Part shown: piece after piece, positions 50,254-58,885 of the stretch
Layout: the number at the start of each line of letters is the position of its first letter
Position numbering within the stretch: the first letter of the stretch is position 1
Origin: Falsiroseomonas sp051859025
Lineage (GTDB): Bacteria > Pseudomonadota > Alphaproteobacteria > Acetobacterales > Acetobacteraceae
Reading direction: 5' to 3'
Assembly (NCBI RefSeq): GCF_051859025.1
Contig: NZ_JBHYGL010000034.1
Coordinates: 310,001 to 374,000 of the forward strand
Length of the DNA: 64,000 bases
Notes under the pieces: model-generated
What the model was told of the DNA's origin: nothing
Database searches by the model: none
Seen by the model: only the letters and a program-made list of their open reading frames with translations
Position numbers and translations under genes: made by a program

Positions 50254-51750
50254 ATGGATCCGATCAGCGGCCTGCTGGCGGGGTTCGAGGTCATCCTGAC
50301 CTGGCAGAACATCCAGTTCATCTTCATCGGCAGCGTCATCGGCACGCTGATCGGCGTGCTGCCCGGCATCGGGCCGCTGGCCGCGCTGTCGCTGCTGCTG
50401 CCAGCGACGGTGGCGCTGCCGCCGGTGGGCGCTGTCGCGATGCTCTGCGCCATCTTCTACGGCTCGATGTATGGGGGATCGATCACATCGATCCTCGTGA
50501 ACATCCCGGGGGAGGCCGCATCCGTCGTCACCTGCCTCGATGGCTATGCCATGGCGAAGCAGGGGCGGGCTGGGGCGGCGCTCGGCATGGCGGCGCTGGG
50601 GTCCTTCATCGCGGGCACGGTCGGCATCGTGGTGCTGTGCCTGGCGGCGCCGATGCTGGGCGCCTTCGCCATCCGCATGGGACCGCCGGAATACGCCGCG
50701 CTGATGCTGCTGGGCCTGGCCTGCACCATCCTGATGATTCAGGGATCGGCGCTGAAGGGCGCGATCATGATCGGCCTAGGCGCCTGGCTCGCCGCCATCG
50801 GCATGGACATCGTGACGGGCGAATTCCGCTTCACCGCGGGCAGCGTAGACCTCTCCGCGGGGATCGAGTTGCTGGCCGTGGTCATCGGCCTTTTCGGCGT
50901 GTCGGAGATCCTGCTGAACGTGGAGCAATCCGCACGCGGCATGGCGGTGAAGGCGAAGCTGTCGAATCTGTGGCCGACGCGGGCGGATTGGCGCGCATCC
51001 TGGGCGCCGATCCTGCGCGGCACGGGGCTCGGCTTCGCGATCGGGCTGCTGCCGGGCGGCGGGCCGGTCACGGCGTCATTCCTTTCCTACGCCGTGGAGC
51101 GGCGCGTCGGGAAGAATCCCGAGACCTTCGGCAAGGGAAGGATCGAGGGCGTGGCGGGGCCGGAGGCCGCGAACAACGCGGCTGTATCGTCGGGCATGAT
51201 CCCGCTGCTCTCGCTCGGCATTCCCGGCAATGCGGTGACGGCGCTGCTGATGGGTGCGCTCATCATCAATGGCGTGCAGCCGGGCCCGACGATGATGATC
51301 GACCGCGCCGATGTCTTCTGGGGCGTGATCGCCAGCCTCTATATCGGCAATGTCTTCCTGCTGGTGCTGAACCTGCCGCTGGTGGGCTTGTGGGTGCAGT
51401 TGCTGCGCGTGCCCTATGCCGTGCTGTTCCCAGCCATCCTGCTGCTGGCGCTCGTCGGCACCTATTCGGCCAACCGCAACCTCTTCGACCTCTGGGTCAT
51501 GCTCGGCTTCGGTGTCGTGGGCTGGGCGCTGCGCAAATTCGGCTATGAGCTGGCGCCGCTGGTGCTGGCCTTCGTGCTGGCGCCGCTGCTGGAACAGTCG
51601 CTGCGCCAATCCATGGTGATGTCGCCCGATGGGGCGATGATCTTCCTCCAGCGTCCGCTGGCCGCGGTGATGATCGCCGCTGCCGTCGGGGTTCTTCTGC
51701 TGGTCGTCTTCAAGCGCAAAACAACAACCCTTGTGGGAGGAACAACATGA
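50254..51750 (+). CDS. tctA: Tripartite tricarboxylate transporter large membrane subunit TctA
   Basis: 498 residues. TctA motifs: GVLPGIGPLAALSLLLPATVALPPVGAVAMLCAIFYGSMYGGSITSILVNIPGEAASVVTCLDG in the first half, and GLLPGGGPVTASFLSYAVERRV with LSLGIPGNAVTALLMGALIINGVQPGP in the second. About 11-12 membrane segments. Its stop overlaps the following tctC (ATGA). The ligand is probably the compound processed by the racemase-superfamily and RidA proteins encoded downstream. Confidence 0.95.
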   Translation: MDPISGLLAGFEVILTWQNIQFIFIGSVIGTLIGVLPGIGPLAALSLLLPATVALPPVGAVAMLCAIFYGSMYGGSITSILVNIPGEAASVVTCLDGYAMAKQGRAGAALGMAALGSFIAGTVGIVVLCLAAPMLGAFAIRMGPPEYAALMLLGLACTILMIQGSALKGAIMIGLGAWLAAIGMDIVTGEFRFTAGSVDLSAGIELLAVVIGLFGVSEILLNVEQSARGMAVKAKLSNLWPTRADWRASWAPILRGTGLGFAIGLLPGGGPVTASFLSYAVERRVGKNPETFGKGRIEGVAGPEAANNAAVSSGMIPLLSLGIPGNAVTALLMGALIINGVQPGPTMMIDRADVFWGVIASLYIGNVFLLVLNLPLVGLWVQLLRVPYAVLFPAILLLALVGTYSANRNLFDLWVMLGFGVVGWALRKFGYELAPLVLAFVLAPLLEQSLRQSMVMSPDGAMIFLQRPLAAVMIAAAVGVLLLVVFKRKTTTLVGGTT

Positions 51751-52769
51751 GCATCACCCGACGCGGATTGATCGCCACCGGCGCCGCCTTGCCCTTCGCC
51801 GGCGCCGCGCTGGCGCAGGACACGCATCCCGCGCGCGCCGCCCTCAACGCCATCAAGCCCGCTGGCTATCCGCGGGAGCCGATCGAGATGGTCGTCGTCT
51901 ATCCCGCCGGCGGCGGCATGGACATCACCGGCCGCGTCGTGCAGCGGTTCTTCGAGCGCGTGACGGGGGAGCGTTCCTTCGTCAACAACCGCACCGGCGG
52001 CGCGGGCCTGGTCGGCCACACCTGGCTGGCGACGCAGGCGCCGAGCGACGGGCATGCCATCGGCATCATCGCCAACCTGGTGATCTCCGACGCCGCGCGG
52101 TCCCAGGGCCGCTGGCAGGTCAGCGACCTCGACCACATCGCGCATCTGAACGCCGAACCGCTGAACCTGATGGTCAATGCGGAAGGCCCCTTCAAAACGG
52201 GCGGGCTGCGCGGGTTGCTGGAAGCGGCGCGGGCGCGGCCGGGGACCATCCGTGTCGCCAACGTCGTCGGCGGCTACTACGAATACCTGATCGAGCAGTT
52301 GGAACAGGCCAGCGGGTCGCGCTTCCTCAAGGTGCCGTTCCAGGGCGGTGGCCCCGGCATCACGGCGCTGCTCGGCAACAATGTGGACCTGGCCTTCGGC
52401 TTCTTCGCGGAGGTGCGCGGCCACATGCAGGGCAACCGCCTGCTGCCCGTGGCCGTCACGGGCCGCCAGCCCACCGCCTTCCTGCCGGAAACGCCGACGG
52501 TGAACAGCGTGATCGGACGGGATGACGTGAATTGGGGCGTCAGCCGCTGGATCGCGGTGCCGAAGGCGGTGCCGGCGGATCGCAAGGCCTGGCTGGCCGC
52601 GGCCTTCCGCGCCGCCGTTGCAGACCCCGCGCTGGTGGAGGAATTCCGCAACCTCGGCGCCCTGCCCGACCCGGCGCTGAACTCGCCGGCCGCGCTGAAC
52701 GCCGCGGTGGCGCAGATGGCGGAAGCCGAGCGCGCCTACCTCGTCGCCTCCGGCCGGGTTCCGCGCTGA
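51747..52769 (+). CDS. tctC: Tripartite tricarboxylate transporter substrate-binding protein TctC
   Basis: 340 residues with a twin-Arg-type signal (MSITRRGLIATGAALPFAGAALAQ). Bug-family blocks are less canonical than in the other three copies: IEMVVVYPAGGGMDITGRVV, FVNNRTGGAGLVGHTWLA and FLKVPFQGGGPGITALLGNNVDLAFGF. It is coupled to tctA by a 4-nt overlap, so it is the cognate receptor. Divergence from the other TctC proteins suggests a different ligand. Confidence 0.92.
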   Translation: MSITRRGLIATGAALPFAGAALAQDTHPARAALNAIKPAGYPREPIEMVVVYPAGGGMDITGRVVQRFFERVTGERSFVNNRTGGAGLVGHTWLATQAPSDGHAIGIIANLVISDAARSQGRWQVSDLDHIAHLNAEPLNLMVNAEGPFKTGGLRGLLEAARARPGTIRVANVVGGYYEYLIEQLEQASGSRFLKVPFQGGGPGITALLGNNVDLAFGFFAEVRGHMQGNRLLPVAVTGRQPTAFLPETPTVNSVIGRDDVNWGVSRWIAVPKAVPADRKAWLAAAFRAAVADPALVEEFRNLGALPDPALNSPAALNAAVAQMAEAERAYLVASGRVPR

Positions 52770-52771
52770 CC

Positions 52772-53524
52772 ATGGCCGATGTGTTGGGGTGGCGGGGCTG
52801 CTTCGGGGTGGTCACGCCCTCCACCAACACGGTGGTGCAGCCTGAATACGACACGATGCGCCCGCGCGGCATCACGAACCATGTCGCGCGGATGCACATC
52901 GCCAATGACGCGCTGAACAGCGATGCGGATTTCAACACGCTGATCAGCCGCATCGACGCGGCGCTGGAAGGCGCGCTGGAGCGAGTGCTGACGGCGCAGC
53001 CCGATCGCATCGTCCTCGGCATCTCCGCCGAGAGCATCTGGGGCGGCGGCCTGGCCGCCGCCCGCGCGATCCAGGAGAGGGTGGACCGCATGACCGGCGG
53101 CCTGCCCTTCACCCAGGCCGCGGATGCGCTGCCCGTCGCGCTCAAGGCGCTCGGCGTCAGCGGCCCGGTCGGGCTGGTGACGCCCTATTTCCCCGTCGCG
53201 CACAGCCATCTGGTCAACTACCTCGCCGAGATCGGGTGCGAGGTGGTGGCGGCGAAGCATCTGCAGCGCCCCTCCCCCGTCGGCATCGGCCTCACGCCGC
53301 TGGCGACGCTGCGGGATGCGATCAATGAGGTGAACCTCCCGGAGGTCCGCGCCATCATCCAGTTCGGCGCGAACCTGCCGATGATGCATCTGGCGGCGCA
53401 GGCGGAGGCCTGGCTCGGCAAGCCCGTCATCGCCATCAATGCCGCGACCTATTGGCACGCACTGCGCAGCCACGGGATCACGGACCGCATCGCGGGCTGC
53501 GGGCGGCTGCTGGAGGAGCATTGA
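52772..53524 (+). CDS. Asp/Glu racemase-superfamily protein (maleate isomerase / arylmalonate decarboxylase-like)
   Basis: 250 residues from the ATG at 52772, 2 nt after tctC. The superfamily pattern is visible: WRGCFGVVTPSTNTVVQPEYDTMRP, RIVLGISAESIWGG, PVGLVTPYFPVAHSHLVNYLAEIGCEVVA, ALRDAINEVNLPEVRAIIQFGANLPMMHL and a GKPVIAINAATYWHALRSHGI end. The two catalytic Cys expected after the first and second half-domain strands are replaced: GISAESIW has no Cys, and QFGANLP stands where SCTNLP-type sequences occur. Activity may therefore differ from isomerisation. Confidence 0.85.
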   Translation: MADVLGWRGCFGVVTPSTNTVVQPEYDTMRPRGITNHVARMHIANDALNSDADFNTLISRIDAALEGALERVLTAQPDRIVLGISAESIWGGGLAAARAIQERVDRMTGGLPFTQAADALPVALKALGVSGPVGLVTPYFPVAHSHLVNYLAEIGCEVVAAKHLQRPSPVGIGLTPLATLRDAINEVNLPEVRAIIQFGANLPMMHLAAQAEAWLGKPVIAINAATYWHALRSHGITDRIAGCGRLLEEH

Positions 53525-53526
53525 GC

Positions 53527-53991
53527 ATGGCCACCAACGAAGAACGCCTCGCCGCCCTCGGCGTCACCTTGCCGCCGCCCTTCCGGGACGAGGCGAACCG
53601 CGTGCGCGCGCTGCGGTCCGGCATCCATGTCTACATGAGCGGGCATGGGCCGCTGGGCGAGGGCAACGTCCCCCTCGTGGTCGGCAAGCTCGGGCGGGAA
53701 TTGTCCATCGAGCAGGGGCGGGAGGCCGCGCGGATCACGGCGCTCTGCTGCTTGTCCACCCTGCGGCACTACCTCGGCACGCTGGACCCGGTGGTGCGCT
53801 GCGTGCGGGTGATGGGCTTCATCAACTGCGCGCCCGGCTTCAACCGGCCGTCGGAGGTGCTGCACGGCTTCTCCGACATGATGGTCGATGTGTTCGGGGA
53901 AGGCGGGCGGCATTGCCGCTCCGCGATCGGCGTCGCGGAGCTTTATTCCGATATCCCGATCGAGGTCGAGGCGCTGTTCGAGCTCGGCTGA
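53527..53991 (+). CDS. RidA (YjgF/YER057c/UK114) family protein
   Basis: 154 residues from the ATG at 53527, 2 nt after the racemase-superfamily gene. The RidA fold signatures are LRSGIHVYMSGHGPLGEG, REAARITALCCLSTLRHYLGTLDPVVRCVRVMGFINCAPGF and the C-terminal GRHCRSAIGVAELYSDIPIEVEALFEL with the conserved Arg. Members deaminate reactive enamines or act on related small molecules in the cytoplasm. It belongs to the longer RidA subgroup often seen in catabolic operons. Confidence 0.92.
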   Translation: MATNEERLAALGVTLPPPFRDEANRVRALRSGIHVYMSGHGPLGEGNVPLVVGKLGRELSIEQGREAARITALCCLSTLRHYLGTLDPVVRCVRVMGFINCAPGFNRPSEVLHGFSDMMVDVFGEGGRHCRSAIGVAELYSDIPIEVEALFELG

Positions 53992-54021
53992 CCCGCCAGC
54001 ATCGGCTCGATCACGCCGCGC

Positions 54022-54741
54022 ATGGCTTCGGCGAAGACGCCGGAGAGGATGGGCTGCGCGGCGCGCTCCGCGGTGAAGAGGCGCAAGGTCTGCGACGGCA
54101 TCATCAAGAAACTGATCTGCCTGCACCAATGGCCCCTGCCCTCACTCATCCCGCCGCTGGCGGGAGCGATGCGGGAGGGGCAGCACATGGCGATCTGCAT
54201 GGTGGCCGCGCCCTTCTTCGAGAGTTTCGAGAGCCTGGCACGCGATTTCGGCGGCACCATCACGGCGACGGCGCTGGAGGGCCAGGGCAGCTATGGCGCG
54301 CCGGCCGACGAATTCGCCTGGGGCCACACGCGCTTCCACGTGAACAAGCAGGATCGCAGCCTGGTGAACTGCATCGGGCTGTATCGCGACGCCGGGCTGG
54401 TGGAGGCGGTGGGGCGGTCGGTGAAGCGCTTCGCGGGCCTTGGCCCCTTCCACCTGGGGGCCAAGCGCTTCGACGGAACGCTGTCCTTCCAGGGATCGCC
54501 GCTGTTCCGCTACGAGGATGAGGCGCAGCTGGCCGCGGTGATGGCGGGGATGCAGGAGGATGGCGCGATCGGCGCCAACAACCACACCTTCCTGGTGCGG
54601 GAGAACGGCATGAAGCCGGTGGATGAGACGGAGATCGCCTTCAAGCGGGCGATGGACCCCTACAATTTGCTGAACCCCGGCAAGCTTGCCATCGACCAGG
54701 CCTCCGTCGCGGCGAGTTCGGGGGCGAAGGCGGCGGAGTGA
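54022..54741 (+). pseudogene. C-terminal remnant of a FAD-linked (PCMH-type) oxidase
   Basis: 239 codons open from 54022. The sequence matches only the C-terminal substrate-cap part of vanillyl-alcohol-oxidase-type flavoproteins: FHVNKQDRSLVNCIGLYRDAGLVEAV, GANNHTFLVRENGMKPVD and the closing FKRAMDPYNLLNPGKL. The N-terminal FAD-binding PCMH domain (about 200 residues or more) is missing. The frame continues in phase upstream to the RidA stop at 53989-53991, consistent with a deletion that brought the remnant behind ridA. A functional short protein is unlikely because the FAD site is absent. Confidence 0.7.
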
Positions 54742-54744
54742 GGG

Positions 54745-55203
54745 TCAGAGAAGGCGCAGAGGGCCGTCATTCTTCACCTCCTCCATCACGGCGTAGGTCC
54801 GCGTTTCCTTCACGCCGGGCAGGCTGAGCAGGACCTCCCCCAGGAAGCGGCGATAGGCGGCCATGTCGGCGAGGCGCGCCTTGACCAGATAGTCGAAGCC
54901 GCCGGCGACCATGTGGCATTCCAGCACCTCTGGCGCCCGCGTAACGGCCTCCGCGAAGCGGGCGAAGGCGTCGGGGGTGGTCTTGTCCAGCAGCACCTCC
55001 ACGAAGGCCAGCAGGCCGAGGCCGAGCTTCTGGGGGTTCAGACGGGCGCTGAAGCCGAGGATGTAGCCCTGGGCTACCAGCCGCCGAAACCGCTCGCTGG
55101 TGGCGGCGGGGGAGAGGCCGATGCGCTCCGCCAGCTCCGCATTGGTGATGCGGCCGTCGCGCTGGAGGATGTCCAGCAGGCGGAGGTCGATCCTGTCCAG
55201 CAC
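54745..55203 (-). CDS. Lrp/AsnC family regulator (probable PutR)
   Basis: 152 residues from a GTG at 55203 with AAGGA about 8 nt upstream; an ATG at 55251 would add 16 residues. HTH: LDRIDLRLLDILQRDGRITNAELAERIGLSPAATSERFRRLVAQGYI. The C-terminal RAM ligand domain is FVEVLLDKTTPDAFARFAEAV, VLECHMVAGGFDYLVKARLADMAAYRRFL, TYAVMEEVK. Divergent orientation from putA across 121 bp is the classical PutR arrangement in alphaproteobacteria, where proline turns on putA. Confidence 0.93.
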   Translation of the reverse strand: MLDRIDLRLLDILQRDGRITNAELAERIGLSPAATSERFRRLVAQGYILGFSARLNPQKLGLGLLAFVEVLLDKTTPDAFARFAEAVTRAPEVLECHMVAGGFDYLVKARLADMAAYRRFLGEVLLSLPGVKETRTYAVMEEVKNDGPLRLL

Positions 55204-55241
55204 CGTTGATCCTTCGGGTTTATGGAGCCTGAAGCATGATT

Positions 55242-55273
55242 TGTATGGCATCTGACGAAAAATGCCAGATACA
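55242..55273. promoter_or_regulatory. Putative PutR operator in the putA promoter region
   Basis: An imperfect palindrome between the divergent regulator and putA: TGTATGGCA at 55242-55250 and TGCCAGATACA at 55263-55273, with a 12-bp AT-rich centre. TGGCA/TGCCA arms are exact. Location and AT-rich core suit an Lrp-type site. Confidence 0.5.
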
Positions 55274-55324
55274 GATCCGGTGGCGGCGCCCCTAGCCTGA
55301 GGCGACAGACCGGGAGCCCGCCCC

Positions 55325-58300
55325 ATGACCCCGCCCTTCGCCGCCCTGCTGGCCGATGCCCCCCCGCGCGACGCGCTGCGCCGCGCCATCACCGCCGCAA
55401 CCCGCCGCGCGGAGACAGACTGCCTGCCGCCGCTGATCGAGGCCGCGCGCCTCGACCCCGCCCGTCAGGCAGCGGCGGCGGCGCTCGCCCAGCGCCTGGT
55501 CGCCACGCTGCGCGCCCGCCCCCGCAAGGGCGGGGTGGAGGCGCTGGTGCAGGAATTCTCGCTCTCCTCCCAGGAGGGCGTCGCACTGATGTGCCTGGCG
55601 GAGGCGCTGCTGCGCATCCCGGACGATGCGACGCGGGACGCGCTGATCCGCGACAAGATCGGCGGCGGCGACTGGGCGGCGCATCTCGGCCATTCGCCGT
55701 CCCTCTTCGTCAATGCGGCCACCTGGGGCCTGGTTGTGACGGGGCGGCTGGCGGTGACAACGACGGAAGGCGGCCTCGCCACGGCACTGACGCGGCTGGT
55801 GGCAAGGGCCGGGGAGCCGGTGATCCGCCGCGGCATGGACATGGCCATGCGCATGATGGGGGAACAGTTCGTCACCGGCGAGACGATCCACGAAGCCCTG
55901 AAGCGCGGCCGCGTGATGGAAGCGAAGGGGTTCCGGCACTCCTTCGACATGCTCGGCGAAGCGGCGATGACCTCGGCCGATGCCGCGCGCTACCTGCGCG
56001 CCTATGAGGGCGCGATCCACGCCATCGGGAAGGCGAGCGCGGGGCGGGGAATCGTCGAGGGGCCGGGCATCTCCATCAAGCTCTCTGCCCTCCATCCCCG
56101 CTATTCCCGCGCGCAGCGGGCGCGCGTGATGGCGGAATTGCTGCCACGCCTGCAGGGCCTCGCGCGGCTGGCGCGGGGCTACGACATCGGGCTGAACATC
56201 GACGCCGAGGAATCGGACCGGCTGGAATTGTCGCTCGACCTGCTGGAGGCGCTCTGCGCGGACCCCACGCTGGCGGGGTGGAACGGGATCGGCTTCGTCG
56301 TCCAGGCCTATCAGAAGCGCGCGCCCTTCGTCATCGACCTGGTCATCGACCTCGCGCGGCGGACGGGACGGCGGATCATGCTACGGCTGGTGAAGGGCGC
56401 GTATTGGGACAGCGAGATCAAGCGCGCGCAGGTGGACAGCCAGACAGATTTTCCGGTGTTCACGCGGAAGGTCCATACGGATGTCAGCTACCTCGCCTGC
56501 GCACAGCGGATGCTGGCGGCGCCGGATGCGGTCTTTCCCCAGTTCGCCACGCACAACGCGATGACGGTCGCCGCCATCGATGCCATGGCGGGCGCCGATG
56601 CGGATTACGAATTCCAGTGCCTGCACGGGATGGGGGAACCGCTTTATGGGGCGGTGGTCGCGACGCTCGGCCGCGCCTGCCGCATCTACGCCCCCGTCGG
56701 CACGCATGAGACCCTGCTGGCCTATCTCGTGCGGCGACTGCTGGAGAACGGGGCCAATTCCTCCTTCGTCAATCGCATCCATGACCCTGCCGTGCCGGTG
56801 GCGGCCCTGCTGGAGGATCCGGTCGCCGCGGCCTCCGCGCTCGATCCGGTCGGGCGGCCGCATGACGGCATCGCCGCGCCGCGCGCGATCTTCGGGGATG
56901 CGCGCGCCAACAGCGCGGGGATGGACCTGGCCGATGAGAACACGCTGGAAGCCCTGGCCACGACGCTGCGCGAGGGCCTGACGCTGGCGCTGCCGGATGG
57001 CGGCGCGCCCCCGCGCGCCGTGCTGAACCCGGCCGATACGCGCGACGTGGTGGGGGAGGTGCGGGAAGCCACGCCGGCGATGGTGGAGGCCGCGCTGGCC
57101 GCCGCCGATTCCGCCGCGCCCGCCTGGGCCGCGACATCCGCCGCAACGCGTGCCGAGCTGCTGGAGAAGGCCGCCGCGCTGATGGAGGCGCGGATGCCCG
57201 CCCTGCTGGGCCCCATCGTGCGGGAGGCCGGAAAATCCCTGCCCAATGCCATCGCGGAGGTGCGGGAGGCCGTCGATTTCCTGCGCTACTACGCAGGCGA
57301 GGCGCGCGGGCTGGCGGGAACGCCGCTCGGCCCCGTCGCCTGCATCGCGCCCTGGAATTTTCCCCTCGCCATCTTCACCGGCCAGGTCGCCGCCGCGCTC
57401 GCCGCGGGCAATACCGTGCTGGCGAAGCCGGCGGAGGAAGTGCCGCTGATCGGCGGGCTTGCGGTCGCGATCCTGCATGAGGCCGGCGTGCCGCGGGATG
57501 TGGTGCAGCTGGTGCCAGGCGACGGCACGGTCGGCGCCGCGCTGGTGGCGGATGCGCGCGTGCAGGCCGTGATGTTCACGGGATCGACGGACGTCGCGCG
57601 CCTCATCAACCGGGAACTCGCGACGCGGCTGGGGCGGGATGGGCTGCCCGTGCCGCTGGTGGCGGAGACGGGGGGACAGAACGCGCTGGTCGTGGACAGT
57701 TCCGCCCAACCGGAACAGGTGGTGGCGGATGTCATCGCCTCCGCCTTCGACAGCGCGGGGCAGCGCTGTTCCGCGCTGCGGCTGCTGTGCCTGCAGGAGG
57801 AGATCGCGGACAGCGTCATCGCCATGCTGAAGGGCGCGATGGCGGAGCTGTTGGTGGGGCGGCCAGACCGGCTGGCGGTGGATGTGGGGCCGGTGATTTC
57901 CGTCGCGGCGCAGGGCGGGCTGCTCGCCCATGTCGCCGCGATGCGCGAGGCGGGCCACGCGGTGCATGCGCTGCCACTGCCGGAGGATTGCGACCACGGA
58001 CATTTCGTCGCGCCGACACTGATCCAGATCGACCGGGTGGGCGCGTTGAAGCAGGAGGTCTTCGGCCCCGTCCTGCATGTGCTGCGCTTCCGGCGCGACG
58101 GGATGGAGGCGCTGCTGCGCGACATCGCCGCGACGGGCTACGCGCTGACCTTCGGCGTGCATTCGCGCATCGACGAGACGATCGATCGCCTGGTGGCGGC
58201 CGCGCCGGCCGGCAACGTCTATGTCAACCGCAGCATCATCGGCGCGGTGGTCGGCGTGCAGCCCTTCGGCGGGCATGGGCTGTCCGGCACCGGGCCCAAG

Positions 58301-58885
58301 GCGGGCGGGCCGATCTACCTCCGGCGGCTGACGCGCGTGGCGCCTTCCGGGCAGGGCGCGGCACCATCGGCGGCGGGGCGCTTTCTCGCCTCGCTGGAAG
58401 CCGGCGGGCATGACGCGGCCGCCGCCTTCTGCAAGCAGGCCATGGCCGCCTCGCGCCTCGGCGAGGATCGGCTGCTGCCGGGGCCGGTGGGGGAGAGCAA
58501 CCGCTACCTGGTGGAGCCGCGCGGCCGCATCCTCTGCGTGCCCGTCACGGAGGAAGGCGCCTGGCGCCAGGTCGCGGCGGCGCTGGCGACGGGTAATGCC
58601 GTGCGCGTGGTGGCCCCCGCAGCCTTCCGCCTGCCGCCGGGGCTGGTGGAGCGGGTGGACAGCGTCGAGGCCGAGGATTGCGCCGCCGTGCTGGCCGAAG
58701 CCGAGGGCGAGGCGCTGGTGGCGCTGTGCCGTGCCGTCGCCGTGCCGGACGGGCCCATCCGGCCCGTCCTGGCGCTGCGCCCCGGCGACGATGCAGGGGC
58801 GCTCGACTTCCTGGTGGCGGAACGCTGCATCAGCACCAACACCGCCGCGGCGGGTGGCAATGCGAGCCTGATGAGCCTGGGCTAG
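55325..58885 (+). CDS. putA: Bifunctional proline dehydrogenase / delta-1-pyrroline-5-carboxylate dehydrogenase
   Basis: 1186 residues. The PRODH barrel includes GPGISIKLSALHPRYSRAQRARV, GLNIDAEESDRLELSLDLLEAL, RRIMLRLVKGAYWDSEIKRAQV and FATHNAMTVAAI; the P5C dehydrogenase domain has CIAPWNFPLAIFTGQVAAALAAGNTVLAKPAEE, VMFTGSTDVARLI and FDSAGQRCSALRLL with the catalytic Cys. It oxidises proline to glutamate, passing electrons to the quinone pool and NAD+. The N terminus lacks the ribbon-helix-helix DNA-binding domain of trifunctional PutA, so repression must come from the divergent Lrp protein. A third C-terminal ALDH-like segment (from about residue 1010) is present, as in long PutA forms. 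Confidence 0.97.
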   Translation: MTPPFAALLADAPPRDALRRAITAATRRAETDCLPPLIEAARLDPARQAAAAALAQRLVATLRARPRKGGVEALVQEFSLSSQEGVALMCLAEALLRIPDDATRDALIRDKIGGGDWAAHLGHSPSLFVNAATWGLVVTGRLAVTTTEGGLATALTRLVARAGEPVIRRGMDMAMRMMGEQFVTGETIHEALKRGRVMEAKGFRHSFDMLGEAAMTSADAARYLRAYEGAIHAIGKASAGRGIVEGPGISIKLSALHPRYSRAQRARVMAELLPRLQGLARLARGYDIGLNIDAEESDRLELSLDLLEALCADPTLAGWNGIGFVVQAYQKRAPFVIDLVIDLARRTGRRIMLRLVKGAYWDSEIKRAQVDSQTDFPVFTRKVHTDVSYLACAQRMLAAPDAVFPQFATHNAMTVAAIDAMAGADADYEFQCLHGMGEPLYGAVVATLGRACRIYAPVGTHETLLAYLVRRLLENGANSSFVNRIHDPAVPVAALLEDPVAAASALDPVGRPHDGIAAPRAIFGDARANSAGMDLADENTLEALATTLREGLTLALPDGGAPPRAVLNPADTRDVVGEVREATPAMVEAALAAADSAAPAWAATSAATRAELLEKAAALMEARMPALLGPIVREAGKSLPNAIAEVREAVDFLRYYAGEARGLAGTPLGPVACIAPWNFPLAIFTGQVAAALAAGNTVLAKPAEEVPLIGGLAVAILHEAGVPRDVVQLVPGDGTVGAALVADARVQAVMFTGSTDVARLINRELATRLGRDGLPVPLVAETGGQNALVVDSSAQPEQVVADVIASAFDSAGQRCSALRLLCLQEEIADSVIAMLKGAMAELLVGRPDRLAVDVGPVISVAAQGGLLAHVAAMREAGHAVHALPLPEDCDHGHFVAPTLIQIDRVGALKQEVFGPVLHVLRFRRDGMEALLRDIAATGYALTFGVHSRIDETIDRLVAAAPAGNVYVNRSIIGAVVGVQPFGGHGLSGTGPKAGGPIYLRRLTRVAPSGQGAAPSAAGRFLASLEAGGHDAAAAFCKQAMAASRLGEDRLLPGPVGESNRYLVEPRGRILCVPVTEEGAWRQVAAALATGNAVRVVAPAAFRLPPGLVERVDSVEAEDCAAVLAEAEGEALVALCRAVAVPDGPIRPVLALRPGDDAGALDFLVAERCISTNTAAAGGNASLMSLG

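Noticed and set aside
53527..54741. RidA-oxidase fusion read through a stop codon
   Set aside because: The TGA at 53989-53991 is a normal RidA terminus and the following segment lacks the FAD-binding half, so read-through would not give a working flavoprotein.
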